Source: Branchiostoma floridae (Eukaryota > Chordata > Leptocardii > Amphioxiformes > Branchiostomatidae). From it: DNA of 64,000 bases. Shown here one piece after another: positions 34,385-46,679 of this stretch. Position 1 is the stretch's first letter. Each line of letters starts with the position of its first letter. The notes below the pieces were generated by a model. That model was not told the origin of the DNA. It was given only the letters and a program-made list of their open reading frames with translations, and made no database searches. Made by a program: the position numbers and the translations under genes. Location: assembly GCF_000003815.2 (NCBI RefSeq), contig NC_049983.1, positions 1,238,546-1,302,545 on the forward strand, written 5' to 3'.

Positions 34385-36372
34385 CTACTGTTGTCCATAT
34401 AGTTGCTTCTTCCGTCGTGATAACGGCAGAACACTTTGTATCAAGTTGCTTATGGTATCGTCCCGTTCAGAGTTATGTAAGTTCTCCTCGTTTTCTTCGA
34501 TCACGTTTTCGAGCTTGTCCAAAGACGAGGTTCTAAAGTTTGTCGACCCGATGCTCGCCCTTCTCGTGGCAGTTGAACCCGGCGCCAAAAACTTACCGTG
34601 GTTCGTGGTGGAAAGAGACGGTAGGGAGCTTCTCCGGACCCGAGAGAAAGAACTGGAGCTGGCCGGTAACTGTTTGGTGTTGGGCCACGTTTGTTTTACA
34701 GCCTTCAAAGCAGGAAAGCCGACTTTTAACAAGTCACTTGACATATGCATGGACGCTACGCTCGCTCTACGCTGGATCTTAGCCGAAGTCTTCTTGTTCT
34801 TCTGTTCGTTCTCTCCTGCATTTTCTTGAGTGTCGTCTGCGAGTACTCTGAGAGCCGCATCAGCTTTTAGTCTCGCTGTCTGGAAAACCTGGTCCTGTTT
34901 TTCAACGGAAGATTCGTCCACGTTCAAGAGGGATGCGAGAACTTTCGCGTCCATCCTGGGGCGGCGGACTAGTCTGGGTTTGACCGGTCCCTTGCTGCTT
35001 TCTTCGTCGGTAGATTTTGAGGAACGTTTGTGATCGCGATTCTTTTTAGTTTTCGAGGGCAACTTTATATGCGGTGAAACGTCTTTGTCTTTTGGTTCTA
35101 AGCGACTTGACCCTTTAGATCTCACGGGAATATGGTACAAAGTCCGTTGTATGAAAGGATGCTCCGGTAAAGAGGTTGCTCGACTCTTAAACGGTTTAGT
35201 ATCAGGGTCGAGTTTTATACCTCCTTGCTTTTGGGTAACGCCGTGCGAGTCTTGAAACACGTCTGGGTATTGGATATCTCCCGTCCAGGTCGAAGACATT
35301 TTAGATATGGCTGCATTTTCCTCCTTTTCGTTCGATTTCTTTGGCAACGCCGTCCGGGTGTATCCTCCTTGTAATGGTGTCGTCTGTTGCACCCGTTTTC
35401 TCGAATTCTCCTTGTTGTTTATGTCCAGAAGGCGTTTGTCTATGTTCTGAAGACGAGGCAACAAGCGACTCTGTTCCAATCTGAAATGTTTAGATAAATA
35501 TTTAAGAGTAACGTTAAGAGTAGTCACAAACTTCCGTATAAAAAAAGATTTTAAAAGAGTTGAGAAAAGTCTAGATTTACTTTTCCTTTATTCTTTATTG
35601 CAAGCACTAACAATATTAATGGCAAATACTAATTAAAAATGGATAATATGATGCATAGACCAACATAAAGACATCAAATCATAGCACTCTCTATACACAG
35701 GCGTCTCCAGAGCTTTTTATGTTGTGGTAGAAAGATCCCGAATAAATACAGCCTGAATAATGGAATACCAAGAGTGGACAAGTCGATATACGAAAGATAG
35801 GACTGTTTACACCATCTGAGATCAAAATTATTGTACGATTAATTGAATACAAACATTTCGCTGGCACTGCAGGATTGATAAATTCAGTATTAGGCGAAAA
35901 CAATTGTTGTAGGCAATGCAATATTTGAATGGGGCTCTCGATCGAAATGTCTCGTCTGACTGAAATTCTTTTTTTTATTTTGGTTTTGGACAGACAAGGA
36001 CAATGTGGCCCTACACTCAAGTTAGTAACTTATTCTAACAGTGCCACATACACAGTACAGACAGAAGGTAAAGGTAGTCTTTCCCTTTACCTCCAAGACG
36101 TCCGAAGTCAGGTACCCATTTTTACACCTGGGTGAAGTGAGCAAGGTCGTGTAAAGTGCCTTTCCCAAGGTCACAACTTCGGGGGCACGGCGGGTATCGA
36201 ACTCAGATTCCAAGCCGAACGCTCTACCAGCTACGCCACAAACTAAAATTCTACATTCATTGGAGTATTTATTCTTGTCGACGACTCCTTACCTGTCGGA
36301 TTTCCAGGCGACTCGTCTTTCATTCTCCAGCAGGTGCATTTCCAAGACATGCTGTTGTTTCTCTCCTGGCAT
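34385..36372 (-). CDS. Gene B: paralogue of gene A (about 391 aa), shortened N-terminus
   Basis: Exon 2 is 34385-35480 and exon 1 is 36293-36372, joined in phase (KSD + R + LEQSRLLPRL). It is clearly homologous to gene A over the whole exon 2. It keeps all three RRxS sites (RRAS, RRSS, RRAS), the RRPRMDAKVLASLLNVDESS block and the C-terminal RRKKQLYGQQ. The exon-1 homology extends upstream of the chosen ATG (TKTYRQKM). However, gene A's start region (MKNRF...) is gone, and an in-frame stop appears after a few more codons. I therefore placed the start at the Met equivalent to residue 30 of gene A. It may use an upstream exon or promoter from the adjacent array, or be on its way to becoming a pseudogene. 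Function unknown. Confidence 0.7.
36068..36240 (-). mobile_element. tRNA-derived SINE, copy 4 (gene B intron)
   Basis: Diverged copy of the same SINE family as in gene A's intron ('gtggcgtagctggtagagcgttcggcttgg...' on the minus strand, 'gggaaaggcactttacacgacc', 'aaaatgggtacctgacttcgg'). It lies at the corresponding intron position. Confidence 0.7.
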
Positions 36373-36489
36373 CTTTTGACGGTAGGTCTTCGTCTCTCTG
36401 TCTTCCTCGAGTAACACGCGAGCGTATCAATAACTGCGCAAGGAGGTTCTCACCTCCTTGGTCTTTTTATGGTTTTCTCCGTGATGCTT

Positions 36490-36570
36490 TCTTACGAAAT
36501 ATATTACGAAATATATTACGAAATATATTACGAAATATATTACGAAATGTATTACGAAAGATATTACGAT
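36490..36570. repeat. 12-bp tandem repeat upstream of gene B
   Basis: About seven units of 'ttacgaaatata' lie where gene A has a single 'cttacgaaatgttttata' (TATA-box) segment. It is a local amplification of the promoter-proximal sequence. Confidence 0.8.
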
Positions 36571-36801
36571 AGCACCTCCCTTCAAGGAAAAAAATCAAGG
36601 CGGACCAGCCCCTATCTAGACCACATTTGAAATGTTATGTAACTTTCTAGACTGCGACGAAATAATTTGTAGTTTACCTTATCTTATCTTATCTGTCCTA
36701 CTTTGCATTTCAAACGGGATTTCCCAAGAGTATCGCACTGGATGTGTATTTAAAAAAACTGTTACGTACTGTGGTCGAGTACGGTCAGAATTTTCGCACT
36801 A

Positions 36802-36891
36802 CTAGCATCTTATGACGGTAATTCTTCATCTCATTGTCTTCCATGAGCCCTACTGCGTGCGTATCTACATTTCCGCGAACCTGTTCTTCAT
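36802..36891 (-). pseudogene. Decayed exon-1 copy 1 of gene A/B
   Basis: The minus strand starts ATG AAG AAC AGG TTC (MKNRF), then reaches TAG after a few codons. Nucleotide homology to gene A exon 1 continues to the 'agatgctag' segment, about 90 nt. The TATA-like 'ttttataca' and GC-box-like 'cgccctcg' segments of gene A's promoter precede it. Confidence 0.8.
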
Positions 36892-37121
36892 TTTTATGTT
36901 ATTATCTGTGATGTTTTCTTACGAAATATTTTATACACTTCGCCCTCGTCCAGACCGTATACCAAATGTTTGGTAACATTCTAGACTGCGACGAAATAAT
37001 CTTCAGTTTATCTTATCTTATCTTATCTTTCCTACTTTGCATTTCAAACGGGATTTCTCAAGAGTACCACACTGGATGTGTATTTAGAAAAAAAAATGTT
37101 ACGTACTGTGGTCGAATACGG

Positions 37122-37229
37122 TCAGAATTTTCGCACTCCTAGCATCTTATGACGGTAATTCTTCATCTCCTTGTGCTCCATGAGCACTTCTGCGTGCGTA
37201 TCCACGTCGTCAGAAAACCTGTTCTTCAT
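37122..37229 (-). pseudogene. Exon-1 copy 2 of gene A/B, open for 35 codons
   Basis: On the minus strand it reads MKNRFSDDVDTHAEVLMEHK, then EMKNYRHKMLG, before diverging to VRKF and a stop. Gene A has MKNRFAEDVETHAVHTMEDK then DMKTYRQKMLG. The match is in frame and without stops as far as the homology goes. The last quarter of the exon and its donor are missing. The TATA position reads 'ttttacac', so the promoter copy is probably weakened. Confidence 0.8.
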
Positions 37230-37622
37230 TTTTATGGCATTATCTGTGATGCTTTCTTACGAAATGTTTTACACAATCCGCCCTTGTCCAGACAATGTTC
37301 CAAATGCTAGGTAGCTTTCTAGACTGTGACAATATAATTTGTAGTTTATCTTATCTTAATTATCTTTCCTACTTTGCATTTCAAACGGAATTTCCCAGGA
37401 GTTTCAAGGGATGTGTATTTAAAAAAAAAAACTCTTATCGTACAATCTGTGGTCGAGCACGCCCAGAATCTATGCACTTGTGCAAGTTTTTAGATTGTAT
37501 ATAAGGCTTTCTTGTGGCCATAGGACTGTAGGGTTCGAGTCTCTCACACCGCAAAGGACCATAACTTTTTTTCGAAAATTGTTTGATTTTTTTTCACGTG
37601 CTTGAGGTGTGGCTCTCCTTAA

Positions 37623-37871
37623 AGGCCCCCTCTCACTTGACGTGCGGCACGCTTGCGGCATTGCTGCGTTCGGAAGATGCTCAACGAATTTCAGAGATAA
37701 AGAACGAATTTTCTTACTTGTTGTATATTTTGTCGTCTTTTATGTTATACTTTTACGTATTGCGCATATTGCGCAATATCTGAATCATAAAAAATCGAAG
37801 AAAATAACAGGGAACGAACGCCGCAATGCCGCAAGCGGGCCGCACGTCCGCACGTCAAGTTGAGAGGGGGC
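37623..37871. mobile_element. 249-bp MITE with TTAA target duplication
   Basis: Inverted ends (A)GGCCCCCTCTCACTTGACGTGCGG and CCGCACGTCAAGTTGAGAGGGGGCC, flanked by TTAA (37619-37622 and 37872-37875). The ends are GC-rich and the middle is AT-rich. No ORF. It is inserted in the module array. Confidence 0.85.
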
Positions 37872-38040
37872 CTTAAGCAAGAGACCTCGTTAAAAAGTTA
37901 GGTAACTTTCTAGACTGTGACGAAATAATTTGCAATATATCTTATCCTATCATTTCTGCTTTGCATTTCAAACGGGATTTCTAAAGAGTATCACACCGGA
38001 TGTGTAATTTAAAAACTATTACGTGCTGTGGTCGAGTACT

Positions 38041-38129
38041 AGCATCTTTTAAAGGTAATTCTTCATCCCCTTGTCTTCCATGAGCAGTACTGCGTGCGTA
38101 TCTACGTCTTCCGCGAACCTGTTCTTCAT
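38041..38129 (-). pseudogene. Decayed exon-1 copy 3 of gene A/B
   Basis: The minus strand reads MKNRFAEDVDTHAVLLMEDK, then GMKNYL and a TAA stop. Gene A has CGT CAA at the place where this copy has CTT TAA. The promoter copy upstream keeps 'ttttataca' and 'ccgccctcg'. Confidence 0.8.
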
Positions 38130-39459
38130 TTTTATGGTGTTATTCGTGATGTTTCCTTACGAAATATTTTATACAATCCGCCCTCGTCCAGACAGTATAC
38201 CAAACTTTCGAGATTGCGACGAAATAATTTGCAGTCTATCTTATCTTATCTTTTCTACTTTGCATTTCAAACGGATTTTCCCAAGAGTATCACACTGGAT
38301 GTGTATTTTTAAAAACTTTTACGTATAATCTGTGGTCGAGTACGGTCAGAATCTATGCAAGTGTACAGGTTTTAGCTTGTATATAAGTTTTTGTTGCGGT
38401 CATAGGACTGCAGGGTTCGAGCCACTCTCACCGGAAAGGACCATAACGTTTTTCGACACGGGACCTCCATTTAACGCAGCCCATGTCTACACCACATTCA
38501 AAATGATAGGTAACTTTCTTGATTGGCACGAAACAGTTTTCAGTTTATCTTATCTTATCTTATCTTTCCTACTTTGCATTTCAAACGGAATTTCCCAAGA
38601 GTATCACACAGGATGTGTATTTTAAAAACTGTTACGTATAATCTGTGGTCGAGTACGGTCAGAATTTTGCACGCTTTTAGCTTATACATAAGGCTTTGTT
38701 ATGGCCACAGGACTGTAGGGCTTGAGCCACTCACACTGCGAAGGGCAATAACTTTTTTTCTATAAGTGTGGTGTTTCTTTTAACGTTCTCGAGGTGTGGC
38801 TCTCCTAAAACACGGGACCTCTATTTAACACAGCCCTTGTCTTGATCACATTGAAATTGTTAGGTAACTTTCTTGACTCAGGCACGAAATAGTTTTCAGT
38901 TTATCTTATCTTATCTTTCCTACTTTGCATTTCAAACGTGATTTCCCAAGAGTATCACACGGAGTGTGTATTTCTAAAACTATTACGTATAATTTGTGGT
39001 AGAGTACGGTCCGAATTTATACGAGTGTGCAAGTTTCTAGCTTATATATAAGGCTATGTTGTGGTCATAGGACTGTAGGGTTCGAACCACTCACACTGCG
39101 AATCTTTTTATATGAGTGTGGTGTTTTGTTTTTTCATGTGCTCTAGGTGTGGCACTCCTCGAACACGGGACGCAGCCCTTGTCTACACCATATTCAGAAT
39201 GATAGATAACTTTCTAGTTGGGCTGTGACGAAATAATTTTCAGAATATCTTATCTTTCCTTCTTTGCATTTCAACCGTGATTTCCTAACAGTATCACACA
39301 GGGTGTGTCACACGTACAGGGTGTGTATTTTAAAAACTGTTGCAAATAATCTGTGGTTGAGTGCGGTTAGAATTTCGCACGTGTGTACTTAGCTGCACGT
39401 GTTGTTATATATAAAGCTATGTTGATTTGCTCATTATGGATGGCATATTCTGGGAATCC

Positions 39460-41050
39460 CAAGAAATGACGAGAGCGAGCATGCAATATGAAAAAAAAAT
39501 GTGCAAAAAAATACTTTTATGCTGAAATCAAAGTGGTCAGGAAGGTTGAACAAATGACTAAACAGAGTATGGTATACCTAACAATAGATTCATCATTTAT
39601 GTTATTTTGTATCTTCTTCTTTAACCTTGGCATTCTATGATTTTAATAGACGTTTTCCGACGTTTTGTTTGCAATGTGCACAATATCTTTGAACAGTTTG
39701 CAGCTACTTTGTACGCTTTACGTAATGGTTGAATCTTTTTTAACGGCCGAAAATTGATGGCGGTGGGGATGTCATTCATAGAATCAAATCAACATGGCCT
39801 AATGAAAAATAACACGTTCCCCACAGATTATTGCAAAAGTACTGAAGATTACAGAAAACAGAAATAATAAAACGAGATTAGCATATTACTCCCTGTAAAT
39901 TTGGTGATCGTACAGTAAGCCGTTTTGAAATTAGGAAGGGGGGCCGAATGTGGTCGATGGGTGGCTCTCCTCGAACACGGGAGTTCCATTCAACGTCTTA
40001 TCCCAACGTCCTATGCGTAACCGAAGCTTGGTACGCATTTAAACCTGAGTGAAGTCGTGTAAAGAGCCTTTACCAAGGACACGTGGTCGGTGGCACATCA
40101 ACTTGGCGGATTAGAATCGGTAACCCAGGACCTCTGGTTTATGGGCCAAACACCCTTCCGTTATGCCAAAACGACCCAACTATAAAGTACTTAAATTGCA
40201 TAGTTTCAATTGGCATGGATTCTGCCAGGTTTGCAGCTTTTAACTAATGACAAAGGAGTGTCTTAGTGGTTCTTCTCCGTATGAAAATCGATATTCTTAT
40301 CAGACCGTAAGTGTTCAGGCTTATAGTTTTACATCATGTGGAATACAAAGTAAAAGTTAGTTCTCCTAACGAGTTTTGGCACTAGCAATACTATCAAATT
40401 CGACACAAAGACAACAAACACGGGTGTGTGGTACCAAAACTGCACATCACTAAAAGCTTCCAAGCAAATGCACATAAACAGTAAACGTAACTAAGCGATC
40501 TGTTCTAGCTGTTTTGCAGCATTTCTACATAATAACACAATAGCACAAAGTTTCGCGCACCTGTACATAGTAACACAATAAAGAAAAATTCCGCGGCACC
40601 TCTACATACATGTAAGGAAGTAGAATATGTCTGCATTAGAAATACAACATAAGGTAAGTTGTAGGTTACATGTAAGAAAAAAATTGCACCCTATAGTAAA
40701 GCTATACTGAACGTAGTGATGTTTCTACCGAATGTACGTTATATCTAGTACAGTAATTAGAAATAAGTTAGTACACTAGAAACATACATTAAAAGCCTTC
40801 GAACAAAATAAAATTTGGTGGTTTGAATCAGAATATGACAAAGTTACTATCAAAACAATTATTACTATATAGGCTTGGTAGCAATTTGCACTGATAATAT
40901 TCCGTAATACACCAATATTCCACAATGTTCCACAGCCAGCCTTACTGCCTCATGTCATCTTTTCAAATCTCATCTCCTAAATTGCCTCTGACTCTGACGA
41001 TTGTAAACTGCAGATATGACGGCCACCGTGTCAAACACAATTACTGCAAA
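39460..41050. other. Intergenic, no gene seen; diverged SINE at about 40010-40195 (-)
   Basis: AT-rich sequence without coding character. Around 40010-40195 the minus strand shows the SINE family body and a tRNA-like head, decayed ('gtcgtgtaaagagcctttaccaagg'). Several short 'acataataacacaatagcac' direct repeats lie near 40530-40580. Confidence 0.5.
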
Positions 41051-41054
41051 AACC

Positions 41055-41830
41055 TTCCAAACATCCTCAACAGAACCCCGAGGTTTTGTCTCTAACACGT
41101 TAACATGTCTGATACACTATAACATTATCCACAGAACCCTGAGGTTTTGTCTCTAACAGGTTAAACATGTCTGACACATTGTAACATTCTCCACAGAACC
41201 CTGAGGTTTTGTCTCTAACAGGTTAAACATGTCTGACACACTGTAACATTCTCCACAGAACCCAGAGGTCTTGTCTCTAACAGGTTAAACATGTCTGACA
41301 CACGGTAACATTCTCCACAGAACCTTGAGGTTTTGTCTCTAACAGGTTAAACATGTCTGATACACTATAACATTCTCCAAAGAACCCAGAGGTCTTGTCT
41401 CTAACAGGTTAAACATGTCTGACACACGGTAACATTCTCCACAGAACCATGAAGTTTCCTCTAACACGTTAACATGTCTGATACACTATAACATTATCCA
41501 CAGAACCCCGAGGTTTTGTCTCTAACAGGTTAAACATGTCTGACACACTGTAACATTCTCCACAGAACCTTGAGGTTTTGTCTCTAACAGGTTAAACATG
41601 TCTGACACACGGTAACATTCTCCACAGAACCCAGAGGTCTTGTCTCTAACAGGTTAAACATGTCTGATACACTATAACATTCTCCACAGAACCCAGAGGT
41701 CTTGTCTCTAACAGGTTAAACATGTCTGACACACGGTAACATTCTCCACAGAACCCTGAGGTTTTGTCTCTAACAGGTTAAACATGTCTGACACACTGTA
41801 ACATTTTCCACAGAACCCCTCAGGCAGTTT
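41055..41830. repeat. 62-bp satellite array, block 1 (about 12 copies)
   Basis: The unit is 'acattctccacagaacccagaggtcttgtctctaacaggttaaacatgtctgacacacggta' with alternating variants (ccagaggtc / ctgaggttt). Units with the two variants tend to alternate, suggesting a 124-bp higher-order unit. Confidence 0.95.
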
Positions 41831-44800
41831 AAGGCATGTGACAATTTTGATCGAACATGAAATTGGAACCACTGCGTGACCGCATGTGACCTTGACGGAC
41901 CGGACGGTCCAATGTCAGTATCTAATGTTACATTGCGAAAACAGGAACGTACGTTGCATGGGTCACACTAAATACTTTTCTTGAGACTTATTAATGTTGA
42001 ATATTAAAGATATTGGCCTAGTATTTATCAAATATTGATATAACCAGTTGCGGTTAATAAAAAGGGACCCCCGTGAGAGCCACTTATGGTACCGTCCGAA
42101 CATTCGAACACGCGTTCGGATTCCCCGGGTATAGAGTGGCGGGAAAACAACGGGGCGCGCATACTTCAAGGAAACAGCAAAATAATGCTAAAAATCGATA
42201 TTTCTAGCCCATAATGATTGTATGGCAGTTGACTGATGCCTTACAAGGCTAACTGCTTGCGAATTTCGCATTTATACAGCAGCGATTTGACAGATACAGG
42301 CATATATGAAACATTCATGCTTTACCATCGGTTAACGTTACGTACAGTGAAACATACTTTGGCGCAGTTCTTGTAGGGTAAGTATTGTTTCGTCGGCTGC
42401 TGCCCACATCAGGATACCGGTTGTACGACGAGTTTTGAGCCGATTTACGTTCATTTAGCCTTAGACCTTCGGAAATCAAGCGGGCCTTCTTGCAATATCT
42501 TTGATTTTGGTTGCTGTGTTGATATTAGTACAAAAAATGCCCCAAAATTATCAAAAAAGTATGTTTTTGCCCCAAAATAAAGCCTTACCGATGTATAGCG
42601 GCAAAAGGCCCGGGCACATTAGATATCACAGAGATGTAATCTGTTACTCCAGAAAATATGACTCTGTTAGACAGTCATTTCATAGTGGGCACAGACCCGT
42701 TTTAATAGCATCACTATTTTTTATCAAAAAATGATTTTTTAACCCAAAATATTCAGAATCTAGAATTTTCTTGTCATCTAATTTTGAATATGGGTAAATT
42801 ACGTCAACTGGCCCTACTTTGTTGAAAACTGATGGTTACATCGAAAGTTACAGCCATATAACTGCTAGACTGAAGTATATGCGGGTGTCACAGGCCTTAA
42901 ACTGCTTGAGCCTGAGGTTTTGTCTCTAACATTTTAAACATGTCTGACACACTGTAACATTCTCGACAGAAGCCTGAGATTCTGTCTCTGACAGGTTAAA
43001 CATGTCTGACACACTGTAACATTCTCCACAGAAACCTGAGGTTTTGTCTCTAACATGTTAAACATGTCTGACACACTGTAACATTCTCCACAGAACCCAG
43101 AGGTCTTGTCTCTAACAGGTTAAACATGTCTGACACACGGTAACATTCTCCACAGAACCTTGAGGTTTTGTCTCTAACATGTTAAACATGTCTGACACAC
43201 TGTAACATTCTCCACAGAACCCAGAGGTCTTGTCTCTAACAGGTTAAACATGTCTGACACACGGTAACATTCTCCACAGAACCCTGAGGTTTTGTCTCTA
43301 ACAGGTTAAACATGTCTGACACACTGTAACATTTTCCACAGAACCCCTCAGGCAGTTTAAGGCATGTGACAATTTTGATCGAACATGAAATTGGAACCAC
43401 TGCGTGACCGCATGTGACCTTGACGGACCGGACGGTCCAATGTCAGTATCTAATGTTACATTGCGAAAACAGGAACGTACGTTGCATGGGTCACACTAAA
43501 TACTTTTCTTGAGACTTATTAATGTTGAATATTAAAGATATTGGCCTAGTATTTATCAAATATTGATATAACCAGTTGCGGTTAATAAAAAGGGACCCCC
43601 GTGAGAGCCACTTATGGTACCGTCCGAACATTCGAACACGCGTTCGGATTCCCCGGGTATAGAGTGGCGGGAAAACAACGGGGCGCGCATACTTCAAGGA
43701 AACAGCAAAATAATGCTAAAAATCGATATTTCTAGCCCATAATGATTGTATGGCAGTTGACTGATGCCTTACAAGGCTAACTGCTTGCGAATTTCGCATT
43801 TATACAGCAGCGATTTGACAGATACAGGCATATATGAAACATTCATGCTTTACCATCGGTTAACGTTACGTACAGTGAAACATACTTTGGCGCAGTTCTT
43901 GTAGGGTAAGTATTGTTTCGTCGGCTGCTGCCCACATCAGGATACCGGTTGTACGACGAGTTTTGAGCCGATTTACGTTNNNNNNNNNNNNNNNNNNNNN
44001 NNNNNNNNNNNNNNNNNNNNNNNNNNNNNNNNNNNNNNNNNNNNNNNNNNNNNNNNNNNNNNNNNNNNNNNNNNNNNNNNNNNNNNNNNNNNNNNNNNNN
44101 NNNNNNNNNNNNNNNNNNNNNNNNNNNNNNNNNNNNNNNNNNNNNNNNNNNNNNNNNNNNNNNNNNNNNNNNNNNNNNNNNNNNNNNNNNNNNNNNNNNN
44201 NNNNNNNNNNNNNNNNNNNNNNNNNNNNNNNNNNNNNNNNNNNNNTTTTTATCAAAAAATGATTTTTTACCCCAAAATATTCAGGATTCTAGAATTTTTC
44301 TTGTCATCTAATTTTGAATATGGGGTAATTACGTCAACTGGCCCTACTTTGTGAAAACCTGATGGTTTCATCGAAAGTTACAGCCATATATCTGTTAGAC
44401 TGAAGTATATGCGGGTGTCACAGGCCTTAAACTGCTTGAGCCTGAGGTTTTGTCTCTAACATCTTAAACATGTCTGACACACTGTAACATTCTCGACAGA
44501 AGCCTGAGATTCTGTCTCTGACAGGTTAAACATGTCTGACACACTGTAACATTCTCCACAGAAACCTGAGGTTTTGTCTCTAACATGTTAAACATGTCTG
44601 ACACACTGTAACATTCTCCACAGAACCCAGAGGTCTTGTCTCTAACAGGTTAAACATGTCTGACACACGGTAACATTCTCCACAGAACCTTGAGGTTTTG
44701 TCTCTAACATGTTAAACATGTCTGACACACTGTAACATTCTCCACAGAACCCAGAGGTCTTGTCTCTAACAGGTTAAACATGTCTGACACACTGTAACAT

Positions 44801-46400
44801 TCTCCACAGAACCCCGAGGTTTTGTCTCTAACAGGTTAAACATGTCTGACACACTGTAACATTCTCCACAGAACCCAGAGGTCTTGTCTCTAACAGGTTA
44901 AACATGTCTGACACACGGTAACATTCTCCACAGAACCTTGAGGTTTTGTCTCTAACAGGTTAAACATGTCTGACACACTGTAACATCTTCACAGAACCAT
45001 GAAGTTTCCTCTAACACGTTAACATGTCTGATACACTATAACATTATCCACAGAACCCTGAGGTTTTGTCTCTAACAGGTTAAACATGTCTGACACATTG
45101 TAACATTCTCCACAGAACGTTAAGGTTTTGTCTCTAACAGGTTAAACATGTCTGACACACGGTAACATTCTCCACAGAACCATGAGGTTTTGTCTCTAAC
45201 AGGTTAAACATGTCTGACACACGGTAACATTCTCCACAGAACCTTGAGGTTTTGTCTCTAACAGGTTAAACATGTCTGATACACTATAACATTCTCCACA
45301 GAACCCAGAGGTCTTGTCTCTAACAGGTTAAACATGTCTGACACACGGTAACATTCTCCACAGAACCCTGAGGTTTTGTCTCTAACAGGTTAAACATGTC
45401 TGACACACTGTAACATTTTCCACAGAACCCCTCAGGCAGTTTAAGGCATGTGACAATTTTGATCGAACATGAAATTGGAACCACTGCGTGACCGCATGTG
45501 ACCTTGACGGACCGGACGGTCCAATGTCAGTATCTAATGTTACATTGCGAAAACAGGAACGTACGTTGCATGGGTCACACTAAATACTTTTCTTGAGACT
45601 TATTAATGTTGAATATTAAAGATATTGGCCTAGTATTTATCAAATATTGATATAACCAGTTGCGGTTAATAAAAAGGGACCCCCGTGAGAGCCACTTATG
45701 GTACCGTCCGAACATTCGAACACGCGTTCGGATTCCCCGGGTATAGAGTGGCGGGAAAACAACGGGGCGCGCATACTTCAAGGAAACAGCAAAATAATGC
45801 TAAAAATCGATATTTCTAGCCCATAATGATTGTATGGCAGTTGACTGATGCCTTACAAGGCTAACTGCTTGCGAATTTCGCATTTATACAGCAGCGATTT
45901 GACAGATACAGGCATATATGAAACATTCATGCTTTACCATCGGTTAACGTTACGTACAGTGAAACATACTTTGGCGCAGTTCTTGTAGGGTAAGTATTGT
46001 TTCGTCGGCTGCTGCCCACATCAGGATACCGGTTGTACGACGAGTTTTGAGCCGATTTACGTTCATTTAGCCTTAGACCTTCGGAAATCAAGCGGGCCTT
46101 CTTGCAATATCTTTGATTTTGGTTGCTGTGTTGATATTAGTACAAAAAATGCCCCAAAATTATCAAAAAAGTATGTTTTTGCCCCAAAATAAAGCCTTAC
46201 CGATGTATAGCGGCAAAAGGCCCGGGCACATTAGATATCACAGAGATGTAATCTGTTACTCCAGAAAATATGACTCTGTTAGACAGTCATTTCATAGTGG
46301 GCACAGACCCGTTTTAATAGCATCACTATTTTTTATCAAAAAATGATTTTTTAACCCAAAATATTCAGAATCTAGAATTTTCTTGTCATCTAATTTGAAT
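41815..46400. repeat. Macro-repeat: three near-identical copies of a 1.1-kb spacer with 62-bp satellite blocks
   Basis: The 1.1-kb spacer starts 'cccctcaggcagtttaaggcatgtgac' at about 41816, 43344 and 45428. It is followed each time by the same sequence (for example 'gaacattcgaacacgcgttcgg'). The second copy is interrupted by N 43980-44245, and the third runs into N 46401-46500. Satellite blocks at 42905-43345 and 44440-45427 separate them. The spacers encode identical short ORFs (68 and 77 codons) of no recognisable kind. Confidence 0.9.
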
Positions 46401-46500
46401 NNNNNNNNNNNNNNNNNNNNNNNNNNNNNNNNNNNNNNNNNNNNNNNNNNNNNNNNNNNNNNNNNNNNNNNNNNNNNNNNNNNNNNNNNNNNNNNNNNNN

Positions 46501-46611
46501 CAAAGCAGAGGTTGTGTCGCGTACATCTAGAATTAGTCGGAAAAATACACCGGAGCGCCAGTGTAATTTTCCCGACTACTACTATATCTACGCGACTCAA
46601 CCTCTGCTTGG
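46501..46611. mobile_element. Foldback element / hairpin MITE
   Basis: Left arm 'agcagaggttgtgtcgcgtacatctag...gtcggaaaaatacac' pairs with right arm 'gtgtaattttcccgac...tatatctacgcgactcaacctctgct', giving a stem close to 48 bp around a short 'cggagcgcca' loop. The left flank is an N gap, so target duplications cannot be checked. Confidence 0.75.
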
Positions 46612-46679
46612 AGAGTACTTATAGCTCTCATGAGTTGTGTGTGTAGAAACATGACTTTTAATACTTGACTTTAATACTG

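Larger units (their letters stand above)
36600..39460. repeat. Long-period degenerate array of A/B upstream modules
   Basis: Recurring modules contain 'ctttctagactgcgacgaaataatttgcagtttatcttatcttatcttt', 'cctactttgcatttcaaacgggatttcccaagagtatcacac', 'ggatgtgtattttaaaaactgttacgtataatctgtggtcgagtacggtcagaa' and 'gttgtggccataggactgtagggttcgagccactcacac'. Spacing is about 300-400 bp. The same modules lie upstream of gene A (26.0-27.45 kb) and between the genes (31.87-32.25 and 33.2-33.4 kb). Three copies retain parts of exon 1. Confidence 0.85.

Noticed and set aside
41055-45430. CRISPR-like array of 62-bp units
   Set aside because: There are no variable spacers, the unit repeats as a whole, and the DNA is clearly eukaryotic.
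41963-45781. Identical 68-codon ORF present three times (41963, 43491, 45575)
   Set aside because: Part of the macro-repeat spacer. Its conservation is explained by recent duplication and it has no domain.
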